Of a stretch of DNA of 64,000 bases, positions 24,777 to 41,569 are shown in pieces; the first letter of the stretch is position 1, and every line of letters begins with the position of its first letter. The stretch covers positions 39,788,141 to 39,852,140 of the forward strand of contig OZ024857.1 of NCBI GenBank assembly GCA_964017155.1, in the 5' to 3' direction. The notes beneath the pieces are model-generated. The model had not been told where the DNA came from, made no database searches, and saw nothing but the letters and a program-made list of their open reading frames with translations. The DNA comes from Oasisia sp. SBJ-2009. Lineage: Eukaryota; Annelida; Polychaeta; Sabellida; Siboglinidae. A program made the position numbers and the translations under genes.

Positions 24777-26761
24777 TTACTTATTAGTTTTTTGCCAGGA
24801 TCTTTTCGGTGACTTAGGACTATCATCATCTTCACTGTCACAACTTGGGAGTGGCTGTGCGCCACTGCTCCCTGGAGTGCTTGGTGTGTGGGTGCGTTTA
24901 CGGCCACGCCTGTTTCAAATAAAGAGAATACAGTGCATGTGTTAGGGATCTGGCAGTGTTGTACCTCGCATTAAGCCATGTCCTCACTTTGTGACAACTT
25001 GTTTTGTTAAATATTAGTTCAATTTAGTTGGATATACTACATTGTGATAATAATTAGTCAAGCCATTAGCCAAATAAAATAATATTCACTCTCTGAAGTC
25101 AAATTGCATTTGAACTTAGCACCGTAGTACAACCTTACCAAATCATGTTATCCAGGCTGTAAGGAATTACCAGACAAAGGCAGACATACAAACAGGAATG
25201 CCACCTCGCAGACAAATAGCTATTGTTTTGTGCATGACCAACCGACTCTGAGGTAGCAGCATTTGTAGTCCCTTATATCCTCTTGGGAAGTTTAGTGCCT
25301 GCCGATGTAACTGACAGGGCGGCCTAACCCCAGAGTAGGGTAGAGACGCTAATTGGCTCTCAGGCTGATTGTAAAATAACAAATTAAATAAGAATAATTT
25401 TTTATTCAGATAACACTATTAAAACTATTCAAAATTAAACTTATATTGAAATATGTCACACATAAAATAACTAGCAATAAAAAATTGCAGTTATTTATAA
25501 ATCAGGAATTACAGTAGAATAAATATGTATATATGTTTCTACCTAAGCTTATTTTATGATAATTTTCCATTATTATTTATACACGGCTTCATAATGTGTA
25601 AATATTTTATATTTAAATAATTATTAATTGAAACATAATTGTTTTAATTGAATAATTTAGCCCATTCACTCAGGATTGTTAAACGTGGTCACACATGCAG
25701 TAATGGATACATGACAGAGTCATCAAAGACCTTTGAGACAGACAAACTGCCCTTGGAAGACAGATGTTTGGTAACATCGAAGCCCACAAATTTGCCACAC
25801 TTGTGTGATATAGTTGCAGACAAAGTGTCAACTGCAAACTTCGAAAATCACAGGAATGTGTCTAAAAATAAACTTTGAACAAAAGATGGTCGAGCTGAAA
25901 GTAGACCAAAGTCTAGCTATTTGCTTGAATGCTGGTGTTTTTCAAATCTAGGCCAGACACTGACTTAGAGGAAGCAGTGAGCCAGTAATACTGGTAGTAT
26001 GAACTCTCAATTGAGCCACTGTTATTGTTTGCTGCTGATGGACAAATGCTGCATTGCGAAACAAAGAGCAATTTGACGGCCTTCCTTGAAGGTCTGACAA
26101 AAAGCAGCAATGGACTTGATGGAGCGTGGCATGTCACAAGTACTTGCAAACCAAACCATTATCAACAGATAGAGACAATAAATGACATGAAATTAAAGTT
26201 CTTGTCTAGATAACTGGATAAAGAAAATAATTTGTAAATAATTACTTACGCGGTGGCATTGCCTCTCTTTCCCAAGGCCAGGTATCTTTCGAGTGATTCT
26301 TCCGGCTTTTTCGTGAAGTTCATAATCATACGCATTGTTTCGTCCCCCAAGTCGAAGATGTCTTGTACTAGATTCTAGACGTCCGCTTCCGTCATTATGC
26401 TCAGTGGCACCTGGCCATGCAACAGCAAAAGTCGTTTTTTGGCAGCCGCTGTTTTCGCAAAGTTCCGGTTCAAAAACTTGATCGTGACACGTGTGCCTCT
26501 CTCAAATTTCTCACACAGGTTTTTGCCTGGTGTAAAGTTCAAATACAGCTGAAAGCTGGCGTCTTTCTTTGTGTTGGTAAATTGTTCAACCAACGCTTCG
26601 ACAGAATCCCGACTGTCCTTCGATTTAGATATCTCGATGACTGTGTTTTCCCGTTTTCGGACTTTCCCGTCAGTTATCTTCACGCAATACATTACCTCCT
26701 TTTCCGCACGAAGAAACATTTGAAAATTACGTTCTTTGTCAGATATGATTTGAGCAGCCAT
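24777..26761 (-). CDS. Two-exon gene of unknown function with an in-frame TAG
   Basis: Exon 1 runs 26761-26250 (ATG at 26761; donor GC|GTAAGT) and exon 2 runs 24909-24777 (acceptor TTTGAAACAG). They join in phase to give 214 codons. Codon 129 is TAG (26377-26375); the frame continues past it with a coding-like sequence (NLVQDIFDLGDETMRMIMNF..., then YLALGKRG) up to the donor, and exon 2 adds a basic/acidic tail (RGRKR...DSEDDDSPKSPKR), nuclear in character. The first 128 residues look like a small globular domain rich in Lys and Glu (ERNFQMFLRAEKEV..., FERGTRVTIKFLNRNF). I recognise no family. GAG to TAG is the simplest origin of the stop. It could be a recent nonsense allele, a sequencing error, or a read-through stop. 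A relic gene copy lies in the intron on the other strand. Confidence 0.6.
25640..26215 (+). pseudogene. Second relic of the 'ALTGCDST' multi-copy family, inside an intron
   Basis: The plus strand carries blocks with stops between them: DKVSTANFENHRNVSKNKL (25810-25875), then DTDLEEAVSQ and YELSIEPLLLF (25955-26025), then ADGQMLHCETKSNLTAFLEG (26028-26090). The order and motif (arrangement 'vgeyel-...LF..DG.mlhc..KS.L...Le') match the middle of the same invertebrate family seen as a relic at 14.3-15.7 kb, though a different part of the protein is kept. It lies antisense within the intron of the 24.8-26.8 kb gene. Two in-frame TAA/TAG codons near 25990-26000 show decay. Confidence 0.55.
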
Positions 26762-27870
26762 GCCGACAGTTTGAATTTATCGATGCTGCACCTAGTTTCG
26801 TTTTGCTTTGCCCTTACTACCAATAGAGTAGTGCGTCACGTTTGCATGACATCATTCTATTTTGAGCACGCATGATGGAATGTAAACTTTCACCCCAGCA
26901 CATCATGCCACATGGCGCCGCGCAACTGGAGCTAACTGGGGAAAGGAAACAAATTATATTCTAACGACGGATGACAGTTGTAGTTTCCGACTGGCGAAAG
27001 TAAATTAAAGCGATTGGGAAGTTTTGTTAGTAATTATATATCATGGTAATCATCTTAGCAGTATTGGTAAATTATAGCAAAATTGTGGTGTGACCTCACG
27101 GTTTAACGGCACCCAGAGCCTGAGATATATTTTTTATCTAAGGCTTTGACGGCACCAGTCTTATGGCGCCACCTGGCGGAGTTCACTGTGGCAGTAATGG
27201 GTCGAAGAAAAAACGTGTTATTTACTTGTGTTAGTTGTGTAGTACAGGTGTAGTAGATACACCATGTGAAGTAACACATTTTTAAACGCTGTAATTTAAT
27301 GTTTTATGTCTTTCAGAACACCAACAAGATTTGAATTTATTGCAACACTTAGGATCAGGCTGACAAATATTTGAAATAATAATAGTAAACTTTAAATATA
27401 TATTAAAATCTAAACTAAAACTTTGTTCAGTAATGTTGGCAATAGTAGCTCAATCAAAGGTGGCATTGTGAATTAAATTATGTATTAATGTAGTCAAAAA
27501 GCACACCCTATTGACACACTTTTAAACATATAACAGTGATTCTTGAACGCGCATTGGCATTCAAGTAAGATCGGGCTTGTGAAAGAAGACTGGATGCGGA
27601 TGAATGGAAGAGTGTGCGGTCGGTCAGCAATTGTAGTTGACTTTTGTTTGTCGAAAGTATGACGCATCCCAGACATGAAAGCCAACGAGTTCGCTGTTGC
27701 CGACAAGTCCATTCAGATTAACAAACTGAACACACTGAGAGGAACTGGCATGTCTGTCACCAATACAAAAACATATTCATGTACGAAGTTCATGTAGGTG
27801 AAGAAACACCACGCCTATGTTGCAACATATTCATATACGTGCACACCTTGTTTACCGGGTAAGTAGGACA
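26762..27870. other. Spacer between the unknown gene and the LINE
   Basis: No supported coding sequence. The promoter of the minus-strand gene should lie in the first few hundred bases above 26761; no clear core element was seen. Confidence 0.45.
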
Positions 27871-27879
27871 GTATACATT

Positions 27880-30800
27880 CAAGTAAGTGGATATGCAGGT
27901 ATTGCAGTACCTCAGGTATTGCAATACCTCAGGGAGTTTGACGCCCCTGCTATGCAGAGTTGTAAACCACTGCCTTGTGGTATAGGTTCTTGTCAGAACC
28001 GAAGGCTAAGGGAGCAAACCCTAAACAGAAAACCATGTCACTGTGGCAGCATCAAGGGCGGTTGGTGTATGGAACTCCCAACATCTCTCGACCAGCCACT
28101 GCAGGGACAAATAGTTTGCGCCTGTCTTGACATGTTCTTGCCGGTGTGAGACCTCTATTTGTTCCCCGAGAGAGTGTCGCTAGTAACTTGCAAAAGCCAG
28201 CGGTACTTCAAAAGTTTTTGCTAGCAGCTTCCATGAAATGTACAACTGCACGAAACATGTTACCGGATCGGCCGTCGCCCGGGTTACCAAGGACCGGGCT
28301 GCTCGACCTCATCTTCCGTCGACAGTGGAAAATCAGCTAGGAAGAAGAAGACAAAGAAGACAACTACTGACAATTGGACAATGGAACGTCAGGACTCTCC
28401 TCGACCGAGAAGGAGCTAACCGACCAGAAAGACGTACGGCACTAGTAGCAATGGAACTTGCCAAATACAACATCGACATCGCCGCCCTATGTGAAACAAG
28501 GTTCTCAGAGTCTGGTAGTCTCGACGACTTGGAATACTCTTTCTTCTGGAGTGGCAAACCCGAAGGAGAAAGAAGGGAGGCCGGAGTGGGCTTTGCTATC
28601 AAAAAGGATATCATCACAAAGCTGACAGAAATGCCACGGCCAGTAAGTGACAGAATCATGACGATGAGACTACCTCTGAGCAAGGACAACTTTGCTACAA
28701 TTATCAGCGTGTATGCTCCGACAATGACAAACCCAGATGAAAACAAGGAGGCCTTCTACAACCAGCTCGCAAGTGTGCTCAGGGGCATCCCTCATACCGA
28801 TAAGCTACTGCTGATAGGAGACTTCAATGCGAGGATAGGAAGAGACAATGACAAGTGGCCCTTGGTCATGGGCAAACATGGGATTGGGAAATGCAACTCC
28901 AATGGCGAACTTCTACTGGCTCTGTGCTCTGAGTTCGAACTGATAGTGACGAACACCATGTTCAAGCAGAAGGATGAACGCAAGACCACCTGGATGCATC
29001 CTCGTTCCAAACACTGGCATATGATAGACTTCATCATCACGAGGTGTCGGGATAAGATGGACATCCACAGCACCCGAGCCATGCGTGGAGCAAACTGTTG
29101 GACCGATCACCAGATGCTGAGATCAAAAGTGGCTTTCAGAATACGACAAAAGCACAACAGGCAAGGGACAAATAAGCCGACCAAGCTCAACACTGCAAAA
29201 CTAAGTACCATCAGCCACAGGGAGAGTTTTGAGCAGGAGATGGACAGTGCTCTCGCCCACTGGGAGGAGAAGGAAAACTCAACACCAGACAAGGAATGGG
29301 CAGCTCTGCAGCAGGTTGTGTACAACACAGCCAAGAAATATCTTGGCAAGCCAGACAGAAAACACCAGGACTGGTTCGACCCCAACGACCAGGAGCTACA
29401 GACTCTTATGAGCAGAAGAGATCAAGCCCACCAGAGAGTGTTGCAAACCAGGAGCACTAGATCCACCACTGCAGCATACAAAGATGCCTGCAGACTGCTA
29501 CAAAAACACACCCGTGCACTGAAGTCGGACTGGTGGGAAAGGAAAGCAGTGGAGCTGCAGAGAGCTGCCGACAGTAACAACATGAAGGGCTTCTACAATG
29601 GACTGAAGGAAGTGTGGGAACCCAAAAAGAAGGGACCTGTTCAACTAAAATCAACAGACGGAATGGAAACCTTCTCTGACAGCAAGAGAGTTGTGGCAAG
29701 ATGGAGTGAACACTTCCAGAAGCTACTCAACGTCCCTGGCGACATAGATCACGAAGCTCTGGACAACATCCCGCAGCGCATTACCAAGACAAGCCTTGAT
29801 GAGATTCCAACTATGGATGAGATGGCTAGAGCAATCGCCAGCCTGAAAGATGGCAAAGCACCTGGAGGAGATGGAATTCCTGCAGAAGTATGGAAGCATG
29901 GAGGAGACAATCTGTTCAGGAGACTGCACCAACTAATCACCAATGCCTGGGAGATGGGTTCTGTACCACAAGCATGGAAGGATGCAAGCATTATAACCAT
30001 CTACAAGAAAGGTGATCGAACAGACTGTGGGAACTATAGAGGAATCTCTCTTCTTTCCATAGCAGGCAAGATCTTCGCCAGGATCCTCCTCAACAGACTA
30101 TATACCCACCTAACACTAGAGGTAGTTCCGGAGACACAATGTGGCTTCAGAGGTAACCGGAGCACCGTGGATATGATATTTTGTCTCCGACAACTACAAG
30201 AAAAGTGCATTGAGCAGGACCGACCACTGTACATGGTATTTGTCGACTTCAGTAAGGCGTTCGATACAGTTGGGAGGACCGGACTATGGCAGCTACTGAA
30301 GAAGTATGGCTGCCCAGAGAAGTTCACAACAATGATCGAGGCACTACATACCGGAATGATGGCGACTGTTAATGTTGGAGGGGAAGTCTCGGAATCGTTC
30401 AGGGTCACAAATGGGGTCAAGCAAGGCTGTGTACTGGCGCCCACGCTCTTTTCCATCTTCCTATCAGCAATGCTCGACAATGCTTTCCGAGACATGGGGG
30501 ATGGCATCTACATACAGTCCAGACAAAGCGCTGACCTATTCAACGTCGCACACTTCAGAGCGAAGACCAAGACTACACGGATACTGATGAGGGAGCTGCT
30601 ATTCGCAGATGACAGTGCACTTGTTGCACACTCTGCTGAAGAGATGCAGAAAATAGTGGATGCTTTTTCCAATGCGTCAAAGAAGTTCGGCCTGAAGATT
30701 AACATCAAGAAGACCGAGGTGCTGTACCAACCCAACTCTACAAGAACCCGAGAGGAGGATATCATGGTTGATGGAAACAAGCTGAACTCTGTTATGGAAT

Positions 30801-31414
30801 TCACCTACCTCGGAAGCACTATATCAAGTGACGGATGCATTGACGATGAAATACAGAGGAGGATGGCCAAGGCTAGTGCATCTTTCGGCCGACTACGCCA
30901 AAGACTCTGGAACAACCACCATGTGTCCATGCGGGTTAAAGGCAAGATATACCGTGCAATTGTGCTGTCCACCCTCCTATACGGAGCCGAGGCCTAGACA
31001 GTGTACAGACGACAGGTGAAAAAGTTGCATGCCTTCATGATGCGACATCTGCGTTCGATCATGAGGATAACCTGGATGGACAAAGTGACAAACAAGGAAA
31101 TACTCGAACGGACAGGGCTGCCATCTATGGAAGATCTTCTGATCAGAAAGAATCTCCGGTGGACTGGACACCTCATGAGGATGTCATCAGACAGGCTACC
31201 GAAGCAGGTTCTCTACTCCCAACTGTCTTCTGGTCACAGAAAGAGAGGGCGCCCTCGTCTCCGGTTCAAAGATACCATCAAGAGAAACCTGAAGCTGAGA
31301 GACATAAAGATCGACTCCTGGACATCACTCTCACAGCAGAGAGACAAATGGAGAGCAAGAGTCAAGTGATGGAAGCAGTCTTTGTCGCTTCGCGACCGAC
31401 AGCATGATGATGAC
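27880..31414 (+). mobile_element. Non-LTR retrotransposon (APE-type LINE), near full length
   Basis: A GC-richer block with a 5' leader of about 350 bp, one long protein frame (28238-31369) and a very short 3' end of about 45 bp finishing in CATGATGATGACG. A single frame, an APE endonuclease and a short tail ending in trinucleotide repeats are typical of RTE-like elements, though clade assignment by eye is tentative. The 5' boundary is estimated; I could not find a clear target-site duplication. Confidence 0.8.
28238..31369 (+). pseudogene. LINE endonuclease/reverse transcriptase with one nonsense codon
   Basis: The frame encodes 1,043 residues if the TAG at 30995-30997 (codon 920) is ignored; the same frame resumes directly after it and runs to TGA at 31369. 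Endonuclease motifs: GQWNVRTLLD (about 47-56), the CETRFSESG segment, and LLIGDFNARIGRD (about 189-201). RT motifs: GGDGIPAEVWKH (about 542), NYRGISLLS, FVDFSKAFDTV (about 668), GVKQGCVLAPTLFS and LLFADDSALVAH (about 787). The C-terminus carries WTGHLMRMSSDRLPKQVLY and GHRKRGRPRLRFKD, the usual tail of these LINEs. A TGG to TAG change within a GAEA-W-TVYRRQ context is the likely lesion. An otherwise open frame over 3.1 kb implies recent insertion. Confidence 0.85.
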
Positions 31415-32040
31415 GTTGGGCGCTATGCCCGCAGGACACGATGCTCAGGTATATAGGGCACCATGTTTAAACTTAGAGCACCATGCTCAATTAAATAGGA
31501 CATGATGTAATGTACTTAAGTATGTAATACATATATAACAATTTATTATAAGACCAGCATTATTTTTCATGTATTTTCATTGCAGTTGATACAATAAAGC
31601 ATTGTAATACATTGTAATGTTGGTTCGTCATTCAAGTATGGTCTCATGACAATTCACTCACATGCACCAAATATTTACATTAAAGTGTATTACTAGTAAA
31701 ACAATAAATAAATAGGGATAATCACATACAATAGGTCCGAATAAAAAGTGAAACTGTATAAAATGGATAGATAATAATTAATATGAGTAAGTACAAATAA
31801 AAACATACATGATGTCATGGGTCTAATTGTTTTATGTATATAAATTAATACGTATCATAACACTATAGAGTTAATTCGGCTATTATGCTATGTACGATAC
31901 AGAACAGAGCTCTATGTACGCATCCTCGCAAGCCAGACCTGTTTGCTATAACAACTCGCCCTGGCCGATCACCTACGATACGTGCTTTAGTGTAACTAGT
32001 TTATTGACTTCGCCAATCGCGACTTGTTCACCCGCGAGAA
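31415..32040. other. Spacer after the LINE, no gene seen
   Basis: AT-rich sequence with no supportable frame, ending at dispersed repeat copy B. Confidence 0.5.
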
Positions 32041-32180
32041 CAGCGCAAATACCCGCCTCAATCTGAAGACAGATAAACAGTTTCTGGGAATTCCAGTATA
32101 ATGATCCATCCATTCCAAACAATGCATGTAACACAAGCAGCGTGTGGCTGAAATCACCCCAAATTATATCGCATGACTCG
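32040..32180 (+). repeat. Dispersed repeat, copy B (matches 22550-22715)
   Basis: Shares CGCAAATACC, GGGAATTCCAGTATAATGA, AATGCATGTAAC, GGCTGAAAT and CCCAAATTATATCGCATGA-type blocks with copy A, same orientation, with several substitutions and small indels. It lies downstream of the last exon candidate of the PAN/mucin gene and makes the long minus frame 31973-32461 non-coding in its 3' half. Confidence 0.65.
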
Positions 32181-32312
32181 TCGTGAGCGATTTCATTGGC
32201 TGAGCGTAAAAGAGTCGTTTTGCGAAATGGATATACTCGGAGTGCTGGTGGTGATGAACGTGCGCTATAAGTGCATACGGGAATGTCATTGCAGTGAACT
32301 AAGTCACATTTC

Positions 32313-37514
<5,202 letters not shown>

Positions 37515-37660
37515 CGCCGGTTGTCTACGTTAACTACGATCTGAGATGTCGTCAACTGAATGACTGCAGCTTAGCACTGAGTGATATCTCAGTTGTGTTC
37601 CGTCGTCACATATTTATACATCTTAGCTGCCCACTTATAATTCAATTTTATGGGATAGTT

Positions 37661-37752
37661 TGTCTGACTACAAGTGCTCCTATTTAAGAGTTCGCCTTTA
37701 ATGGATGGTGTTGCCCATTAAATGTGCCCTTTTGGGAGTACTTTATAGTACT
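37661..37752 (+). repeat. Dispersed repeat pair, copy 1 (matches 38912-38997)
   Basis: ACAAGTGCTCCTATTTAAGA, then GTTCGCCTTTAATGGATGGT, then GTTGCCCATTAAATGTGCCC and TTTTGGGAGTACTTTATA resembles the second copy 1.25 kb downstream at about 80% identity by eye. Element class unknown. Confidence 0.7.
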
Positions 37753-40700
37753 AAAGGTCATCCACAAAGAGTACGTCATATGCTTCAGGGGTGTGGTTAT
37801 GAAGTCAATGTGTCATGGGTGGGGGTGTCGATAAAAATCACGACTAAAGAAGAAAAAGGTTAAGCTCGTTTAAGTCACGCTGACAGAAATACTGTTTTTA
37901 ACACCGTCCGTATATTATGAAGATTGTAGATTATAGAGATTAAACGTTGCTCATGAACAGCTAAATGTTCACTGGCGTTAAACGTAAATTAACTTGGAAG
38001 GCTGTGCAAAATATTCAGCACTACTGTGATCTCAGATTTAGCGCTTCTCGAGTCGCGCTACCGTCGATCGTGACATTGGAAGACGGGAGAAGGGTCCTCA
38101 TGCTTATTGTTCGTTTCCATAACGTCAACTTTCTGTCCTGATCATTACAGTGTTAATATTGTATGACAACAATCGATTGTATATGCCGACATTCGATTTT
38201 ATTAACGAATACAGCCTCTCCACACACATCAATTTACACAAAAGCAGACACCAACTTCATTGAATGTTGGGGGCTAATCATATTTACAGCGCCCCCTCAT
38301 CAAAAGCCATTACACTATAAAGGCCCTTCCGGTTCCGACGCCTGTAACGTTTCGTTAATGTCAAGCTCTAATGTATGATGCGTTCATACGTCACATCCGC
38401 ACAAGAGATCAGTCAAAGATAGACTTGAGAGATCCAGCTTTGAAATGGGAAAATTAAACAGCAATAACCTTAAACTACTCACAATGCAACGGCGCACCTA
38501 ACGATATATTTATAGTTGACACTGTCGCATTTATGTGGTCACATAACAAAGTAACCGCCATTTGTCAAAAACAGCAAACGACAACGACAATGTAACTTAA
38601 GGTGCTGTGATTTGAAATGTTGTGCCTCCATAAATCCACATCCCTTTGACCTAAGAGAAATAAGTAAATAAAATAAAATCAACAAATAAATAAACACACA
38701 CTTCATACACACACAATTTGTTTTGTATTCGATACTAACGCATAACCAAGGATACCAAACCCCAAATACTGACATCACTCTATCTCAGATACTTCCGCCC
38801 CTGAATGTCATTCAGGTAATGTTATGTGTAACCAGTTGTTTACAATAAACACATCTTTGATCGTCCTGCCTATGAAACGTAATTCTGTTTAAGAGAACGT
38901 GTGTCTATATACAAGTACCCGTTTAAGAGTTTGCCCTTAATAGATAGTGTTTCCCATTAAATGTGCCCTTTTAGGATTTAGGCGTACCTTTTATAACAGT
39001 GAATGTTGCGCAATGTACGTATTTTCTAAAAATACTCAGACAACAATATAGCGTATGAAGCATACAATGGGTTGTTTATTCGTGGTCAGGTTGGATGAGG
39101 GCAATTTTGTGCAGGGGCGAGTTAGTCTGAGTGGGTGTGCGACCGGATGATGCATGAAGCGCATGACGTCATTCGGGTTATAACAATTCTTATATCAGAC
39201 CGGCGTTGCGTTCTGTTTGTGGAATCGCCAATCGTTAAATCAGAATGTTGATGACGAATGCGCCAAATCGAACCAGTTCAGTGTGTCGGTCATAGAGAAG
39301 TCGATGAACACCTTAGCGTCAATTGTTTCCCGCATCCAGTTGGAACCAACGTAACGAGTCGCAGGTCCAGGCTGAAACCAAACTAATTTCAGCCGCCTGA
39401 TATGTGGCTCAAACACACAAAAACATGCGCATCCACCCCCGTCATATACAATAGCCAATATTCAGAATCAGATTCAGGCTATGAGTTGTTTTCAATATCA
39501 TACACATGGGTGCACTGCACTGATTGACTACGACGAGCGAGCAGGACTATGGCGATATTAAAATGCCATTTCATGACGAAAGAGTCCCGAAATGCAACAG
39601 CAGTATGCAGGTTATATGAACATCTTTGAGGAATGGTGTTTTGTTGTGTTGTGTTGTGTTTTGATTTGTTATGTGAATAGAAGTGACAGTTTTGTTCAGC
39701 CTGTGGGGTATTACAGTTGTCAAATTAAGTCCGACGGCAGTGTGTCTTTTCGGCGTAGTGATGTAGATGTAATTTTGATTGGTGATATCAAGGATATTAT
39801 AGCTATGTGATATCATCAAAAAGTCTGTAGTTTCACAAAAGATACGCAACTCCTCGCGATTTTGCCGCAAATAGCGTGATATTACGTAAGTGGCGCCATC
39901 TAGTTTCTAGCGTGCTATGTATACAAATCTTTGGACACGACAGCAAAGGTTCAAATGACAGAGACTGCATTAGCGGTCATATATCTCCCCCTCTTCCCCT
40001 AACTCACCCCCCTCTCCTTGTAGATAAAGTGTTTTTAACCTAGTCTATTATTTAAATTGAGTTTAATGACACAGTACATTCCTGGGTATATCCCGTAATA
40101 TACGTGATCGTACTGGCCCCTTATTATAGAAGATGTGATAATTGTTCAACTTCTTGCTCGAAGTGCTTGTTCAATAACTCCCGTAGCGTAGCTGTTCATC
40201 TTTTACTATTTAGAATTGGCCCTTGCTACAGTATTATTAGCTATAAGAACCTTGATATCAACACGACCAATCACTCGCTGATTTTAGTAGAAATGAAAGG
40301 GTGACAGGTTAGACAGTGGTTTTTTGGAATATGAGGTTTCATGATTTGTCCACGGCTCTTTGGTGAATGCGTGTTATTTATGCTGTGTCAATTTCAGGAA
40401 ACGTCCCGAACAATTATTTTCAGGATATGAAGATAACGTTGCAACAAATGCCAATGGCGAAACCAAAAGTGGTTTCACCACTTTTTTATTCGAATATTGA
40501 CGTGCACCCACTTGCGGGCGCATACATACACACGCACCCTCTCGTACACACGCACGTATAGACTCGTATTTATTCTTTGTTTACACTTGCGGAGAGTTTC
40601 CCACAAGTTTACCTTAAACGGTAAAAGGCTAGTGTTTCTAAGAACACGAATACGCAGAGGAACATGCTATCTCACACGCGAGCGTATGCAAACAGGAAAT

Positions 40701-41560
40701 GTAAGAATTGGCACATGCGTAAAGGGTCAGTGCTTTGCAAGGAAGTTGCGCATTGCGCAACTGCGGATTGTCACAATTAGTGGTCACTTGATTACGGTTT
40801 CCGCCCAACAACGAGACATCGATTAGGGTGTTTGATGTATACGAAGGCTTAGCGGATCCGCGGCAGGACAGTTTTCTAATTCTTTTCCTCGTTTTCTTCC
40901 TCGTCGCCTTTGACTGCCGGTTACTGATACATTTACTATTAAATCGCTTCAATGTTGTTGTAGTAAACGGCCGAGGTGACATCGAGATGTGGAGTAGACC
41001 CTACAAGCTTTTCAAAGCGTACGACACAGCCATCGGATTGGAACTCGAAGAGGCTTTCTTGGCGGATGTCTGTCGCAATGGAATAGACGTCGGATTCGAT
41101 TCAAGTTGATTTGATGAAGCGGCTGCAAAGCTTACGCTACAGTGACTTTATTTACATTTATCGGACGTTAAATGTTAGGGTGTTACGGTGCGTAGATCGG
41201 TGTAATATATTTTTGGTAATCATGGTCGGGAGGAGAGTAAACTCCCATCGCTGTTGAAGCACTGGAAAATCAGACTTCCTCCTCTTCGAAAGGGTTTGGG
41301 GGTTCGCCGGCTTGCAGTTTCCTTCCATGGCTTACCCGCCCTCTTCAACTGTCAGTCATTTTAAGAAGATATTTTCCCTATCTAATCTAAATGACTGGTT
41401 GATTGTTGACGGTGTCTTTTTCGTCACTCGATGTATCATTTTGTTAAGAAATAAAACTGCCAAAAACCAATCAAGTGGTGTACTTATTTTTATTCGAAGC
41501 ATGTATAGTCGCACGAAGCGTGTGTATACTTATATATAATAGTCACTAGTATAATGACGG
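37753..41560. other. Gene-poor spacer
   Basis: Apart from the dispersed repeat copy 2, no gene is supported. Short frames at 40367-40561, 40497-40826 and 40828-41109 lack splice context or family similarity. The PAN/mucin gene promoter should lie in the first few hundred bases above 37514. Confidence 0.5.
38912..38997 (+). repeat. Dispersed repeat pair, copy 2
   Basis: Contains ACAAGTACCCGTTTAAGAGT, then TTGCCCTTAATAGATAGTGT, then TTCCCATTAAATGTGCCC and CCTTTTATA, matching copy 1 in the same orientation. The repeated block looks like a small transposon or SINE fragment. Confidence 0.7.
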
Positions 41561-41569
41561 CTCCACAAT

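Noticed and set aside
40367..41109. Cluster of short plus-strand frames as exons of a gene
   Set aside because: No compatible donor/acceptor pairs or family similarity could be found.
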